A DNA stretch of 64,000 nucleotides from Pseudomonas sp. CFBP13508 (lineage in GTDB: Bacteria; Pseudomonadota; Gammaproteobacteria; Pseudomonadales; Pseudomonadaceae), in assembly GCF_005233515.1 (NCBI RefSeq), contig NZ_QFZZ01000004.1:258644-322643 (forward strand), given 5' to 3'. Of the stretch, positions 49,200 to 60,951 are shown one piece after another. Within the stretch, counting starts at the first letter, position 1, and each line of letters starts with the position of its first letter. Under the pieces are notes generated by a model. It saw nothing but the letters and a program-made list of their open reading frames with translations, was not told the DNA's origin and did no database searches. The position numbers were made by a program, and so were the translations under genes.

Positions 49200-49672
49200 G
49201 TGTATATCCGTTGCTGCGGTGATGGCTTATTACGGTTTCGCCCTTACGGCGAGTCACCTTTTTCAAACGCCAAAAAGGTAACCCAAAACGCTTGCTCCTA
49301 CGTTCGGCCCTCGCAGGCTCGGGTTCCTTCGCTCCGGGACTGATCCGGGCGCAGCGGCTACGGTTTGCTTCGCTGCACCTCCTTCCGCTGTGTCTGGCTG
49401 CGCCAGACGGTCGCTGCGCTCCCACGCCCGGATCAATCCCTCCACTCAGCCTTCCGACGTCGCCGGTGGATCAAGATCAAAAGCACTCGAGCTTGCGCTC
49501 ATTGTTGAGTGGGGCGGCTTCGCCGCGGCCAGCTGCGCTGCCTTGCTTTTGCTTTTGCTTTTCTGTGGGAGCGAGCCTGCTCGCGAAGGCGGCCCGCAGG
49601 TCAACCCGTTTCTATCGAATTCGCGCGATCCAACCTATGGGCTGCCGAAGGCTGCGATCTTTTGATTTGCAT
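49200..49672. repeat. Gene-free repeat block between clpA and infA
   Basis: About 470 bases with no credible gene. It includes a palindromic arm pair GGTGACTCGCC-type/ACCTTTTT..AAAAAGGT near 49245-49280, a GC-rich stretch (49280-49500) that looks like an interspersed Pseudomonas repeat, a single REP half at 49563-49590, and at 49641-49665 one copy of the GCTGCCGAAGGCTGCGATCT module also present as a perfect inverted pair at 63409-63493. Confidence 0.55.
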
Positions 49673-49718
49673 GCTGTAAGCGCGAAACCGCCAGCCCCAA
49701 AACCTCAAAACGCAGATA

Positions 49719-49747
49719 CAAAAACGCCCGGCATAACCCGGGCGTTC
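49719..49747 (-). terminator. Rho-independent terminator of infA
   Basis: On the minus strand AACGCCCGGG-TTATG-CCGGGCGTT is followed by T5, 14 bases past the infA stop. Confidence 0.88.
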
Positions 49748-49760
49748 TGTATTGACTTGA

Positions 49761-49979
49761 TTAACGAGCGCGGTAAGTGATCCGCCCTTTGCTCAAATCA
49801 TAGGGCGTCAGCTCGACGCGCACTTTGTCACCGGTAAGAATACGAATGTAGTTCTTGCGCATCTTGCCGGAAATATGCGCGGTTACGACGTGCCCATTTT
49901 CCAACTCCACACGAAACATGGTGTTGGGCAGGGTGTCGACGACAGTGCCTTCCATTTCGAAGCTGTCTTCTTTCGACAT
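49761..49979 (-). CDS. infA: Translation initiation factor IF-1
   Basis: A 72-residue S1-like OB-fold protein that binds the ribosomal A site during initiation. The start [20 protein letters not shown] at 49979 is the family N-terminus, and [20 protein letters not shown] and [11 protein letters not shown] are present. An upstream in-frame extension is not family-like. It follows bpt in the same direction, a conserved arrangement. Confidence 0.97.
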
Positions 49980-50091
49980 GCAGTAAAGCCCTCGGTATCC
50001 AATGAATGGCCCGGTGCAACTGCGCCAGGCAAAAGCGGCGTGCATTGTGCCCGAAAAATGGGGTTTACGCCAAGGGGTTTAGGCCGCAGGT

Positions 50092-50799
50092 TTAGTTCAG
50101 GACGACCCAGCGCTGATTGATCAGCAATTCAATGGGCCGATATTGCGTCTTGTAGTTCATCTTTTTGCAGTTCTTGATCCAGTAACCCAGGTACACCGCT
50201 TCAAGGCCCAGGCGCTGGCTTTCGGCGATTTGCCAGAGGATCGCGTAACGGCCGAGGCTGCGGCGTTCTTCGTCGGGTTCGTAGAAGGTGTACACCGCCG
50301 ACAGACCATTAGGCAGCAGATCGGTGACCGCCACCGCGAGCAACCGTCCGTCGAGCCGAAACTCGTAGAATCGCGAGAAGGGCAGGTCGCGCACCAGGAA
50401 CGTCGAGAACTGATCACGGCTTGGCGGGTACATGTCGCCGTCGGCATGGCGCTGTTCGATGTAGCGCTGATACAGGTCGAAATATTCTTCGCTGAAGTGC
50501 GGCTTGACCGGCTGCACTTGCAGGTCGGCGTTGCGTTTGTAGATACGCTTCTGCTGGCGATTGGCGATGAACTGGGCGGAAGGAATGCGCGCAGGCACGC
50601 ACGCATTGCAATTCTGGCAATGCGGCCGGTACAGATGATCGCCACTGCGACGAAAGCCCATTTCCGACAGGTCTGCGTAGACATGCACATCCATGGGCTG
50701 ACTCGGGTCGAGAAACAGCGTCGTGGCCTGCTCCTCGGGCAGATAACTGCAAGAGTGGGGCTGAGTGGCATAAAACTTCAAACGCGCCAACTCGGTCAT
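50092..50799 (-). CDS. bpt: Aspartate/glutamate leucyltransferase Bpt (ATE family)
   Basis: Adds Leu from Leu-tRNA to proteins that begin with Asp or Glu, making an N-degron read by ClpS. It is 235 residues. The ATE N-domain Cys motif is visible as [17 protein letters not shown] (about 59-75), and the C-domain has [20 protein letters not shown]. It is often annotated ate or arginyl-tRNA-protein transferase; bacterial members of this type transfer leucine. It lies between aat and infA. Confidence 0.94.
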   Translation of the reverse strand: MTELARLKFYATQPHSCSYLPEEQATTLFLDPSQPMDVHVYADLSEMGFRRSGDHLYRPHCQNCNACVPARIPSAQFIANRQQKRIYKRNADLQVQPVKPHFSEEYFDLYQRYIEQRHADGDMYPPSRDQFSTFLVRDLPFSRFYEFRLDGRLLAVAVTDLLPNGLSAVYTFYEPDEERRSLGRYAILWQIAESQRLGLEAVYLGYWIKNCKKMNYKTQYRPIELLINQRWVVLN

Positions 50800-50857
50800 G
50801 AATCAACCCTCGGGATAAGCTGGTGGATTAAGTGTAAGCCACCTGCGCAAAAGTCGC

Positions 50858-51538
50858 TCAGCAAACCCAGATCGCCGAATTCGGTTGGTCGAGATGGCGC
50901 TGCAGATAGTCGGCGAATTCGCCCCGCGGAATGGATCGCGCACCGAGGCTGTGCAGGTGATCGGTCGGCATCTGGCAGTCGATCAGCACAAACCCGGCGG
51001 CTTTCAAATGCTGGACCAGCGTGGCAAAGCCATATTTGGACGCGTTGTCGGCACGGCTGAACATCGACTCGCCAAAAAACAGTTGGCCCATCGCCAGGCC
51101 GTACAGGCCGCCGACCAGCTGTCCCTCGTCCCAGACCTCAACCGAATGAGCGAAACCGCGCCGATGCAATTCTACGTAAGCATCCTGCATGGCCTCGGTG
51201 ATCCAGGTGCCGTCGGCGTAGTCACGCGGGGCAGCGCAGGCGCGGATGACGGCGTCGAAATCCTGATCGAAGGTCACTTGATAGCGTTGCTTGCGCAGCA
51301 GCTTGCCGAGGCTGCGCGAGACGTGCAGTTCGTCGGGAAACAGCACGGTGCGAGGGTCTGGCGACCACCAGAGAATGGGTTGGCCTTCGGAGAACCAGGG
51401 AAAGCAGCCATGGCGATAGGCCTGGATCAGTCGGTCGGCGGACAGATCGCCGCCGGCGGCGAGCAATCCGTTCGGCTCGCGCATGGCTTTTTCCAGTGGC
51501 GGAAAGGTCAGGGAATTACGTTGTAACCAAGTCAGCAT
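50858..51538 (-). CDS. aat: Leucyl/phenylalanyl-tRNA-protein transferase
   Basis: Transfers Leu or Phe to proteins that begin with Lys or Arg, marking them for ClpS-ClpAP. It is 226 residues. Signatures are [40 protein letters not shown] and [19 protein letters not shown]. It is the first gene of aat-bpt-infA. Confidence 0.97.
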   Translation of the reverse strand: MLTWLQRNSLTFPPLEKAMREPNGLLAAGGDLSADRLIQAYRHGCFPWFSEGQPILWWSPDPRTVLFPDELHVSRSLGKLLRKQRYQVTFDQDFDAVIRACAAPRDYADGTWITEAMQDAYVELHRRGFAHSVEVWDEGQLVGGLYGLAMGQLFFGESMFSRADNASKYGFATLVQHLKAAGFVLIDCQMPTDHLHSLGARSIPRGEFADYLQRHLDQPNSAIWVC

Positions 51539-52060
51539 GGCATCCAGGCTTGCAGAAGGGGAGGGCGGTCAGGGGGCGTGCAGGCCCCGCGAAAGAGTTT
51601 GCCGCGAAACGGCGCCGCTGTCCTGCACAGTTGTCTGGTGCAGCGAGCATTGAGCTGCAACTTGATGTGTCGCCCGTGGTCGTAAGCGTCGCCGTGTCGA
51701 TGCTGTTGAGCATTCCTGTGAGCCCGATCCGGCCAGGTTCGCTAGGTTCATCAAATACAGCTCATAAGCCTTTGTCACAAAAGGCAATGCATGCTCCAAT
51801 TGCAAGGCACTGCGTGTGCGATTGGCTATGCTCAAAGCTGGGGTCTGAAACATGGCATCGGGCGCACAAACCCGTACAATGCCGGGTTGTGACGGGCTTT
51901 TCGCTGCGCGCAGTGTTTATAGCTGTGTTTATAAAACCAGTGGCACAGTGTTAAAAGTAGTCCGAGTTGAGCTTTTCACCTTTTTTACCTGCCTGGATTG
52001 GGCAGTTTTTTATCGTCATTCAATAGATGGACGCGCCTCGGGCGCAGGAAAAGAAGCGTT
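51539..52060. other. 522-base divergent gap between aat and ftsK
   Basis: No credible gene is seen; a 94-codon minus-strand frame at 51569-51853 lacks any family-like features. TGTTTATA occurs twice near 51913-51933. A TACAAT hexamer at about 51877-51882 could be a -10 for ftsK. I see no good LexA box. In P. aeruginosa, as I recall, trxB lies between these genes; it is absent here. Confidence 0.45.
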
Positions 52061-54469
52061 TTGAAGAAGACCACCGAAGCACCCAAAACAGTCGTTCCGC
52101 TCTGGCGCCAGCAACTGCACTACCGGCTCAAGGAAGGTGCATTGATCGCCATCGGCGCCTTGTGCCTGTTCCTGATGATGGCTTTGCTGACTTACGGCAA
52201 GGACGACCCGGGCTGGAGCCATAACAGCAAGATCGACGATGTGCAGAACTTCGGCGGCCCGGCCGGCTCGTACAGCGCCGATATCCTGTTCATGGTGCTC
52301 GGCTACTTCGCCTATATTTTTCCGTTGCTGCTGGCGGTCAAGGCGTACCAGATCTTTCGTCAACGCCACGAACCATGGCAGTGGAGCGGCTGGCTGTTTT
52401 CCTGGCGCCTGATCGGTCTGGTGTTCCTCGTGCTCTCCGGTGCTGCGCTGGCGCACATTCATTTCCATGCCGCGACCGGTCTGCCGGCCGGCGCTGGCGG
52501 TGCCCTGGGCGAAAGCCTTGGCGATCTGGCGAAGAATGCGCTGAACATTCAAGGCAGCACGCTGCTGTTCATCGCGCTGTTCCTGTTCGGCCTGACCGTA
52601 TTCACCGACCTGTCGTGGTTCAAGGTGATGGACGTCACCGGCAAGATCACCCTCGATCTGTTCGAACTGTTCCAAGGCGCGCTCAACCGCTGGTGGTCGG
52701 CGCGCACCGAGCGCAAGCAACTGGTCGCGCAACTGCGTGAGGTTGATGACCGCGTCCACGATGTGGTCGCACCGACTGTCACCGACAAGCGTGAACAGGC
52801 CAAGGTCAAGGAACGCCTGATCGAGCGCGAGCAAGCGTTGAGCAAGCACATGTCCGACCGCGAGAAGCAGGTGCCGCCGGTGATCGCGCCGGCACCAGCC
52901 AAGGCGCCGGAGCCGAGCAAGCGCGTGCAGAAAGAGAAGCAGGCGCCGTTGTTCGTCGACAGCGCGGTCGAAGGCACCTTGCCGCCGATCTCCATTCTTG
53001 ATCCAGCGGAAAAGAAACAGCTCAACTATTCTCCTGAGTCCTTGGCAGCGGTCGGCCACTTGCTGGAAATCAAGCTCAAGGAGTTCGGCGTCGAAGTCAC
53101 CGTTGACTCGATCCACCCGGGCCCGGTGATTACCCGTTACGAAATCCAGCCTGCCGCCGGGGTAAAAGTCAGCCGTATCGCCAACCTGGCGAAAGACCTG
53201 GCACGTTCGCTGGCGGTGACCAGTGTGCGGGTCGTCGAGGTTATTCCGGGCAAGACCACCGTCGGCATCGAGATTCCCAACGAAGACCGCCAGATCGTGC
53301 GTTTCTCCGAGGTGCTGTCGACCCCCGAGTACGACAACTTCAAATCGCCGGTCACCCTGGCGCTCGGTCACGACATCGGCGGCAAGCCGGTCATCACCGA
53401 CCTGGCGAAGATGCCGCACTTGCTGGTGGCCGGTACCACCGGTTCCGGTAAGTCCGTGGGCGTGAACGCGATGATCCTGTCGATCCTGTTCAAGTCCGGT
53501 CCCGACGATGCCAAGCTGATCATGATCGACCCGAAAATGCTTGAGCTGTCGATCTACGAAGGCATTCCGCACCTGCTCTGCCCGGTGGTGACCGACATGA
53601 AGGACGCCGCCAACGCCTTGCGCTGGAGCGTTGCCGAGATGGAACGTCGCTACAAGCTGATGGCGAAAATGGGCGTGCGTAACCTCTCCGGCTTCAACGC
53701 CAAGGTCAAGGAAGCCCAGGATGCCGGCGAGCCGTTGAGCGATCCGCTGTACAAGCGCGAAAGCATTCACGACGAAGCGCCGCTGCTGCAGAAACTGCCG
53801 ACCATCGTCGTAGTGGTGGACGAATTCGCCGACATGATGATGATCGTCGGCAAGAAGGTTGAAGAACTGATTGCCCGTATTGCGCAAAAAGCGCGTGCGG
53901 CGGGTATTCACTTGATCCTCGCAACCCAGCGCCCTTCGGTGGACGTGATCACCGGCCTGATCAAGGCCAACATCCCGACCCGTATGGCGTTCCAGGTATC
54001 GAGCAAGATCGACTCGCGGACCATCATCGACCAGGGTGGCGCCGAACAACTGCTCGGTCACGGTGACATGCTCTACATGCCGCCGGGCACCAGTCTGCCG
54101 ATCCGGGTGCACGGCGCGTTCGTCTCCGACGATGAAGTTCATCGTGTGGTCGAAGCGTGGAAGCTGCGCGGTGCGCCGGAATACAACGACGACATCCTCA
54201 ACGGTGTCGAAGAGGCGGGTAGCGGCTTCGAAGGCAGCAGCGGTGGTGGCGACGGTGATGATCCGGAAGCCGACGCGCTGTATGACGAAGCGGTGCAGTT
54301 CGTCCTCGAAAGCCGTCGTGCGTCGATTTCCGCTGTGCAGCGCAAGCTGAAGATCGGCTACAACCGCGCCGCGCGGATGATCGAAGCGATGGAAATGGCC
54401 GGCGTCGTTACCTCAATGAACACCAACGGTTCGCGTGAAGTCCTGGCCCCAGGCCCGGTACGCGACTGA
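52061..54469 (+). CDS. ftsK: DNA translocase FtsK
   Basis: A septum-located DNA pump that clears the chromosome dimer-resolution region and activates XerCD. The TTG at 52061 is preferred (802 residues, beginning [20 protein letters not shown]); an upstream ATG at 51998 would add an unrelated 21 residues. Four N-terminal membrane segments (about 25-190) are followed by a short charged linker (about 210-330) and the motor with Walker A GTTGSGKS and Walker [11 protein letters not shown]. The C-terminal gamma winged helix ([20 protein letters not shown]) would read KOPS sites. lolA follows. Confidence 0.95.
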   Translation: MKKTTEAPKTVVPLWRQQLHYRLKEGALIAIGALCLFLMMALLTYGKDDPGWSHNSKIDDVQNFGGPAGSYSADILFMVLGYFAYIFPLLLAVKAYQIFRQRHEPWQWSGWLFSWRLIGLVFLVLSGAALAHIHFHAATGLPAGAGGALGESLGDLAKNALNIQGSTLLFIALFLFGLTVFTDLSWFKVMDVTGKITLDLFELFQGALNRWWSARTERKQLVAQLREVDDRVHDVVAPTVTDKREQAKVKERLIEREQALSKHMSDREKQVPPVIAPAPAKAPEPSKRVQKEKQAPLFVDSAVEGTLPPISILDPAEKKQLNYSPESLAAVGHLLEIKLKEFGVEVTVDSIHPGPVITRYEIQPAAGVKVSRIANLAKDLARSLAVTSVRVVEVIPGKTTVGIEIPNEDRQIVRFSEVLSTPEYDNFKSPVTLALGHDIGGKPVITDLAKMPHLLVAGTTGSGKSVGVNAMILSILFKSGPDDAKLIMIDPKMLELSIYEGIPHLLCPVVTDMKDAANALRWSVAEMERRYKLMAKMGVRNLSGFNAKVKEAQDAGEPLSDPLYKRESIHDEAPLLQKLPTIVVVVDEFADMMMIVGKKVEELIARIAQKARAAGIHLILATQRPSVDVITGLIKANIPTRMAFQVSSKIDSRTIIDQGGAEQLLGHGDMLYMPPGTSLPIRVHGAFVSDDEVHRVVEAWKLRGAPEYNDDILNGVEEAGSGFEGSSGGGDGDDPEADALYDEAVQFVLESRRASISAVQRKLKIGYNRAARMIEAMEMAGVVTSMNTNGSREVLAPGPVRD

Positions 54470-54536
54470 AACGCAAAGACTCGGGTGGCGCAATGACGCG
54501 CCACCCGCTCTCCCACGAGTATTCAAGAGGACTCTC

Positions 54537-55157
54537 ATGCGCCTTATCCGCATGCTGTTGCCAGTACTGGCGCTGACCACACTCACGGCCCACGCTGATG
54601 AAAAGGACGTGGCGCGTCTGACCCAGTTGCTGGAAACATCGAAAACCCTGTCGGCCAACTTCTCGCAGTTGACCCTCGACGGCAGCGGTACCCAATTGCA
54701 GGAAACCACCGGCAACATGACCCTGCAGCGTCCGGGCCTGTTCTACTGGCACACCAACGCGCCGGCCGAGCAGACCATGGTTTCCGATGGCAAGAAAGTC
54801 ACCCTGTGGGACCCGGACCTGGAACAGGCAACCATCAAGAAGCTCGATGAGCGTCTGACCCAGACGCCTGCGCTGCTGCTGTCGGGTGATGTCTCGAAAA
54901 TCAGCCAGAGCTTCGACATCAGCGCGAAAGAGGCTGGCGGTGTGATCGACTTCACCCTCAAGCCGAAGACCAAGGACACGCTGTTCGACAACCTGCGCCT
55001 GTCGTTCCGTAACGGTCTGCTCAATGACATGCAACTGATCGACAGCGTCGGCCAGCGCACCAATATCCTGTTTACCGGGGTCAAGGCCAACGAAGCGGTG
55101 CCAGCGTCCAAATTCAAATTCGACATTCCCAAGGGTGCCGACGTTATCCAGGAATAA
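54537..55157 (+). CDS. lolA: Outer-membrane lipoprotein carrier protein LolA
   Basis: A periplasmic chaperone that takes lipoproteins from LolCDE to LolB. The ATG at 54537 follows AGAGGA and begins a signal peptide with cleavage after TLTAHA (about residue 20), leaving about 186 mature residues. Typical are [40 protein letters not shown] and the C-terminal [13 protein letters not shown]. The ftsK-lolA-rarA order is conserved. Confidence 0.96.
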   Translation: MRLIRMLLPVLALTTLTAHADEKDVARLTQLLETSKTLSANFSQLTLDGSGTQLQETTGNMTLQRPGLFYWHTNAPAEQTMVSDGKKVTLWDPDLEQATIKKLDERLTQTPALLLSGDVSKISQSFDISAKEAGGVIDFTLKPKTKDTLFDNLRLSFRNGLLNDMQLIDSVGQRTNILFTGVKANEAVPASKFKFDIPKGADVIQE

Positions 55158-55214
55158 ACACCGGCCCTTTGTGTCAGGGCCTTTGTGGTGAGGGCCTGCT
55201 ATTGAGGGGCTATT

Positions 55215-55306
55215 GTGGCGAGGGGATTTATCCCCGTCCGGCTGCGCAGCAGTCGTCGCTTTTGGGGCCGCTTCGCAGCCCAACGGGGATAAAATCCCTC
55301 ACCACA
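55215..55306. repeat. Second type of palindromic repeat between lolA and rarA
   Basis: TGTGGCGAGGGGATTTATCC and a diverged reverse complement (GGGGATAAAATCCCTCACCACA, 55285-55306) enclose about 45 GC-rich bases with further small stems. It is distinct from the GAGCCTGCTC REPIN family. Confidence 0.75.
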
Positions 55307-55352
55307 GGTTCTTCAGCAGGTTTCAGAAAATCAGAGGTTTCAACGCTACGTG

Positions 55353-56675
55353 ATGGATCTGTTTCGCAGTGCACCGATTGCACAACCCTTGGCCGCGCGT
55401 CTGCGTGCGGCCAATCTGGATGAGTACGTCGGTCAGGAACACGTGCTCGCTCGCGGCAAGCCTCTGCGTGAGGCGCTGGAGCAGGGCGCGCTGCATTCGA
55501 TGATCTTCTGGGGGCCGCCGGGCGTGGGCAAGACCACCCTGGCGCGGCTGCTCGCGGAAGTCTCTGATGCGCACTTCGAAACGGTTTCGGCGGTGCTCGC
55601 CGGGGTCAAGGAAATCCGTCAGGCCGTTGAGATCGCCAAGCAGCAGGCCGGCCAGTACGGCAAGCGCACGATCCTGTTTGTCGATGAAGTGCACCGCTTC
55701 AACAAGTCGCAGCAGGACGCGTTTCTGCCGTACGTGGAAGACGGCACGCTGATCTTCATCGGCGCCACCACCGAAAACCCTTCGTTCGAACTGAACAACG
55801 CCTTGTTGTCGCGGGCACGCGTCTACGTCCTGAAAAGCCTCGACGAAGCGGCGCTGCGCAAACTGGTGCATCGGGCTTTGACCGAAGAGCGCGGGCTGGG
55901 CAAGCGCAACCTGACACTGAGCGATGAAGGTTTTCAGATGCTGCTGTCCGCCGCTGATGGTGATGGCCGGCGCCTGCTCAATCTGCTGGAAAACGCCTCT
56001 GATCTGGCCGAAGACAACAGCGAAATCGGCACTGATTTGCTGCAAAGCCTGCTCGGCGATACACGCCGACGCTTCGACAAGGGCGGGGAAGCGTTCTACG
56101 ACCAGATATCGGCGCTGCACAAATCGGTACGCGGCTCCAATCCCGACGGCGCGCTGTACTGGTTTGCGCGGATGATCGACGGCGGTTGCGATCCGCTGTA
56201 CCTGGCGCGGCGCGTGGTGCGCATGGCCAGCGAAGACATCGGCAACGCCGACCCGCGTGCGCTGAGCCTGTGCCTGGCGGCGTGGGAAGTGCAGGAGCGT
56301 CTCGGCAGCCCTGAGGGCGAATTGGCAGTCGCCCAGGCCATTACTTATCTGGCCTGTGCACCGAAAAGCAATGCGGTGTACATGGGCTTCAAAACTGCAC
56401 TGCGCGCAGCTGCTGAAAACGGCTCGCTGGAAGTGCCGCTGCATCTGCGCAACGCACCGACCAAGCTGATGAAGCAATTGGGTTATGGCGACGAATACCG
56501 CTACGCCCACGACGAACCGGACGCCTATGCCGCCGGTGAAGACTATTTTCCGGAAGAACTCGAGCCGATACCTTTTTATCAGCCAGTGCCCCGTGGCCTG
56601 GAGTTGAAGATCGGCGAAAAGCTCAATCACCTCGCTCAACTCGATCGTCTGAGCCCTCGGCAGCGGAGAAAATAG
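55353..56675 (+). CDS. rarA: Replication-associated recombination protein RarA (MgsA)
   Basis: An AAA+ ATPase related to clamp-loader subunits that acts at stalled forks. It is 440 residues. Walker A is GPPGVGKTT (about 54-62), Walker [17 protein letters not shown], and sensor 1 [20 protein letters not shown]. The C-terminal tetramerisation domain ends near [24 protein letters not shown] one codon earlier is an equal start candidate. crcB follows with a one-base overlap. Confidence 0.96.
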   Translation: MDLFRSAPIAQPLAARLRAANLDEYVGQEHVLARGKPLREALEQGALHSMIFWGPPGVGKTTLARLLAEVSDAHFETVSAVLAGVKEIRQAVEIAKQQAGQYGKRTILFVDEVHRFNKSQQDAFLPYVEDGTLIFIGATTENPSFELNNALLSRARVYVLKSLDEAALRKLVHRALTEERGLGKRNLTLSDEGFQMLLSAADGDGRRLLNLLENASDLAEDNSEIGTDLLQSLLGDTRRRFDKGGEAFYDQISALHKSVRGSNPDGALYWFARMIDGGCDPLYLARRVVRMASEDIGNADPRALSLCLAAWEVQERLGSPEGELAVAQAITYLACAPKSNAVYMGFKTALRAAAENGSLEVPLHLRNAPTKLMKQLGYGDEYRYAHDEPDAYAAGEDYFPEELEPIPFYQPVPRGLELKIGEKLNHLAQLDRLSPRQRRK

Positions 56676-57049
56676 TGGTCCCATTGATCCTTGCAGTGTC
56701 GGTCGGCGGTGTTGCCGGGACATTGTTGCGCTTCGCCACCGGTAATTGGGTCAGCGCCAATTGGCCGCGGCACTTCTATACCGCGACGCTGGCCGTTAAT
56801 ATCGTGGGCTGCCTGCTGATTGGCGTGTTGTACGGCCTGTTTCTGATACGCCCGGAGGTGCCGATCGAGGTGCGCGCCGGGTTGATGGTCGGCTTCCTCG
56901 GGGGGCTGACGACTTTTTCATCCTTTTCACTGGATACGGTGCGCCTGCTGGAAAGCGGGCAAGTGTTGCTGGCCCTGGGCTACGCCGCACTCAGCGTATT
57001 CGGCGGGCTGCTCGCAACGTGGGCCGGCCTGTCCCTGACCAAACTTTGA
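56675..57049 (+). CDS. crcB: Fluoride channel CrcB (Fluc)
   Basis: A small dual-topology membrane protein (124 residues, four helices) that exports fluoride. [16 protein letters not shown], the conserved Asn in [17 protein letters not shown], and [20 protein letters not shown] with the Phe-box are visible. It starts with GTG, whose first base overlaps the rarA TAG; GGAGA lies upstream. No fluoride riboswitch is seen before it, so expression probably follows rarA and serS. Confidence 0.95.
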   Translation: MVPLILAVSVGGVAGTLLRFATGNWVSANWPRHFYTATLAVNIVGCLLIGVLYGLFLIRPEVPIEVRAGLMVGFLGGLTTFSSFSLDTVRLLESGQVLLALGYAALSVFGGLLATWAGLSLTKL

Positions 57050-57052
57050 TAA

Positions 57053-58345
<1,293 letters not shown>

Positions 58346-59740
58346 ATGAAATATCTGCCGCTGTTTCACAACCTTCGCGGCAGTCGTGTGTTGGTTGTCG
58401 GTGGGGGGGAAATTGCCTTGCGCAAATCCCGCCTGCTGGCCGATGCCGGTGCGCTGCTGCGGGTGGTCGCACCTGAAATCGAAACGCAACTGGCTGAACT
58501 GGTCGCTGCCAGCGGCGGTGAATGCCTGTTGCGCGGTTACGCCGAAACGGATCTGGACGGTTGCGGGCTGATCATTGCCGCTACCGACGACGAAACGCTC
58601 AACGCGCAAGTCTCCACCGACGCCCACCGCCGTTGCGTGCCGGTCAACGTGGTCGATGCGCCGGCCTTGTGCAGCGTGATCTTCCCGGCGATCGTCGATC
58701 GCTCGCCGCTAATCATTGCCGTCTCCAGCGGCGGTGATGCGCCGGTACTGGCGCGCCTGATCCGCGCGAAAATCGAAACCTGGATTCCTTCCACTTACGG
58801 TCAATTGGCAGGGCTGGCTGCGCGTTTCCGTCATCAGGTGAAAAACCTGTTTCCGGATGTGCAGCAGCGTCGCGGCTTCTGGGAAGACGTTTTCCAGGGC
58901 CCGATTGCCGATCGTCAACTGGCCGGGCAGGGCGCTGAAGCCGAGCGCCTGCTGCAGGCTAAGGTCGATGGCGAGCCCATGGTCACCACAGGCGAGGTTT
59001 ATCTGGTCGGTGCCGGTCCGGGTGATCCGGATCTGTTGACCTTCCGCGCGCTGCGTCTGATGCAGCAAGCCGATGTGGTGCTCTATGACCGCCTGGTGGC
59101 GCCGGCAATTCTTGAGTTGTGCCGTCGCGATGCCGAGCGGGTGTATGTCGGCAAGCGTCGCTCCGAACACGCCGTGCCGCAGGATCAGATCAACCAGCAA
59201 CTGGTCGATCTGGCCAAGGCCGGCAAGCGTGTGGTGCGGTTGAAGGGCGGCGATCCGTTTATCTTTGGGCGCGGTGGCGAAGAGATCGAAGAACTCGCGG
59301 CCCACGGTATTCCATTCCAGGTGGTCCCGGGCATTACGGCGGCCAGCGGTTGCGCTGCTTATGCGGGGATTCCGCTGACCCATCGAGATCATGCGCAGTC
59401 CGTGCGGTTTGTCACTGGCCACTTGAAGGATGGTTCCACCGATCTGCCATGGGCCGATCTGGTCGCCCCGGCGCAGACGCTGGTGTTCTACATGGGCCTG
59501 GTGGGTTTGCCGATCATCTGTGAGCAGTTGATCAAGCACGGTCGCGCGGCGGATACCCCGGCGGCATTGATCCAGCAGGGCACCACGGTCAATCAGCGGG
59601 TTTTCACCGGCACGCTGGCGGATCTGCCGCAAATGGTGGCAGAGCATGAAGTGCATGCGCCGACCCTGGTGATCGTCGGCGAAGTGGTACAACTGCGCGA
59701 GAAGCTGGCGTGGTTTGAAGGGGCTCAGGCGCAGATCTAA
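58346..59740 (+). CDS. cysG: Siroheme synthase CysG (fused)
   Basis: Makes siroheme from uroporphyrinogen III for sulfite and nitrite reductases. The N-terminal CysG-B part (1-about 210) binds NAD ([17 protein letters not shown]) and does dehydrogenation and iron insertion. The C-terminal CysG-A part (about 217-460) is the SAM methyltransferase ([33 protein letters not shown]). It is 464 residues, close to the E. coli 457. The ATG directly abuts the serS stop. Confidence 0.97.
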   Translation: MKYLPLFHNLRGSRVLVVGGGEIALRKSRLLADAGALLRVVAPEIETQLAELVAASGGECLLRGYAETDLDGCGLIIAATDDETLNAQVSTDAHRRCVPVNVVDAPALCSVIFPAIVDRSPLIIAVSSGGDAPVLARLIRAKIETWIPSTYGQLAGLAARFRHQVKNLFPDVQQRRGFWEDVFQGPIADRQLAGQGAEAERLLQAKVDGEPMVTTGEVYLVGAGPGDPDLLTFRALRLMQQADVVLYDRLVAPAILELCRRDAERVYVGKRRSEHAVPQDQINQQLVDLAKAGKRVVRLKGGDPFIFGRGGEEIEELAAHGIPFQVVPGITAASGCAAYAGIPLTHRDHAQSVRFVTGHLKDGSTDLPWADLVAPAQTLVFYMGLVGLPIICEQLIKHGRAADTPAALIQQGTTVNQRVFTGTLADLPQMVAEHEVHAPTLVIVGEVVQLREKLAWFEGAQAQI

Positions 59741-59756
59741 ACACCGCGTCGTTCCC

Positions 59757-59832
59757 TTCGCGATCAGGCTCGCTCCCACATTGGATCTGTGTCATGCACA
59801 AATCCGGTGTGGGAGCGAGCCTGCTCGCGAAC
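59757..59832. repeat. Short REPIN with reversed half order
   Basis: A reverse half with one change (TTCGCGATCAGGCTCGCTCC) starts at 59757 and a forward half ends at about 59832, with only about 26 bases between. It lies between convergent cysG and the reductase gene. Confidence 0.85.
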
Positions 59833-59858
59833 GGGGTCTCGAACCAATACCGAGCTAA

Positions 59859-60860
59859 TCAACCCCGGCGCCAAACCCCTTTCCCGATCAACCGCTCGCG
59901 ATCATGCGCCACGCTGAAATCCTGCTGCGGCCCCTTCGGCACCACGCCGGTCGGGTTGATGGTCTTGTGGCTGCCATAGTAGTGATGCTTGATGTGCTGG
60001 AAATCCACCGTCTCGGCAATCCCCGGCCACTGATACAACTCGCGCAGCCAGTTCGACAGGTTCGGGTAGTCGGCAATCCGCCGCAGGTTGCACTTGAAGT
60101 GGCCGTGATACACCGCGTCGAAACGAATCATCGTGGTGAACAGGCGCACATCGGCCTCGGTCAGGTATTCCCCGCTCAGGTAGCGATTGGCGCCCAGCAG
60201 TTGCTCCAGATGATCCAGTTCGGCGAAGACTTCATCGAACGCCTGTTCGTAGGCCTGTTGCGAGGTGGCGAATCCGGCACGATAGACGCCGTTGTTCACC
60301 GCCGGGTAGATCCGCTCGTTCAGCGCATCGATTTCGTTGCGTAGCGGCGCCGGATAAAAGTCCAGATCGTTACCAGTGATCTCGTCGAAGGCGCTGTTGA
60401 ACATGCGGATGATTTCCGCTGATTCATTGCTGACGATGCGCTTGAGTTTCTTGTCCCACAGCACTGGCACCGTCACGCGCCCGGTGTAGTCAGGCGTATC
60501 AGCCGTATAGCGCTGGTGCATGAAGTCGAAACCATCGAGTTTGTCGCCGGTCGAGCCGAGCGCTTTGTCGAAAGTCCAGCCGTTTTCCAGCATCAGCCAG
60601 CTGACCACCGACACGTCGATGAGACTATCCAGGCCTTTGAGTTTGCGCAGAATCAGCGTGCGATGCGCCCAAGGGCAGGCGAGGGAAACATAGAGGTGAT
60701 AGCGCCCGGCTTCAGCAGTGAAACCGCCTTCACCGCTGGGGCCTGGCTGACCGTCGGCGGTCACCCAGTTGCGGCGTTGCGCTTGTTCGCGCTGGAACGC
60801 GCCGTCCTTGCTGCTTTCGTACCACTTGTCCTGCCAGTGGCCGTCGACAAGTAAACCCAT
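59859..60860 (-). CDS. Glutathionyl-hydroquinone reductase (Xi-class GST, YqjG-like)
   Basis: Reduces glutathionyl-hydroquinones using glutathione. It is 333 residues; the ATG at 60860 has GGGAG upstream. The catalytic Cys lies in the Xi-class motif LACPWAHRTLI (about residues 59-69), and VPVLWDKKLKRIVSNESAEI binds glutathione. The C-terminal all-alpha domain ends with the family motif HHYYGSHKTINPTGVVPKGP. No ring-cleavage genes are adjacent, so the physiological quinone is unknown. Confidence 0.94.
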   Translation of the reverse strand: MGLLVDGHWQDKWYESSKDGAFQREQAQRRNWVTADGQPGPSGEGGFTAEAGRYHLYVSLACPWAHRTLILRKLKGLDSLIDVSVVSWLMLENGWTFDKALGSTGDKLDGFDFMHQRYTADTPDYTGRVTVPVLWDKKLKRIVSNESAEIIRMFNSAFDEITGNDLDFYPAPLRNEIDALNERIYPAVNNGVYRAGFATSQQAYEQAFDEVFAELDHLEQLLGANRYLSGEYLTEADVRLFTTMIRFDAVYHGHFKCNLRRIADYPNLSNWLRELYQWPGIAETVDFQHIKHHYYGSHKTINPTGVVPKGPQQDFSVAHDRERLIGKGVWRRG

Positions 60861-60951
60861 GATCAAGACTCCCAAAACCAATATTCGTTGGAGTCGAGTC
60901 TATTCCGATGAGTTCGAACAAAAAGCGCAAAGATCGGGCGCTAATGATCGG

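Noticed and set aside
49133..49760. tRNA gene near infA
   Set aside because: I looked for a tRNA here because one may lie near infA in other pseudomonads; no cloverleaf or TTCGA loop was visible.
51569..51853. 94-codon minus-strand frame upstream of aat
   Set aside because: There is no ribosome site, and the product has no motif or regular composition; it is more likely noncoding leader sequence.
51907..51960. LexA operator before ftsK
   Set aside because: CTGTGTTTATAAAACCAG resembles a LexA box, but the CTG and CAG halves are 12 bases apart rather than 10.
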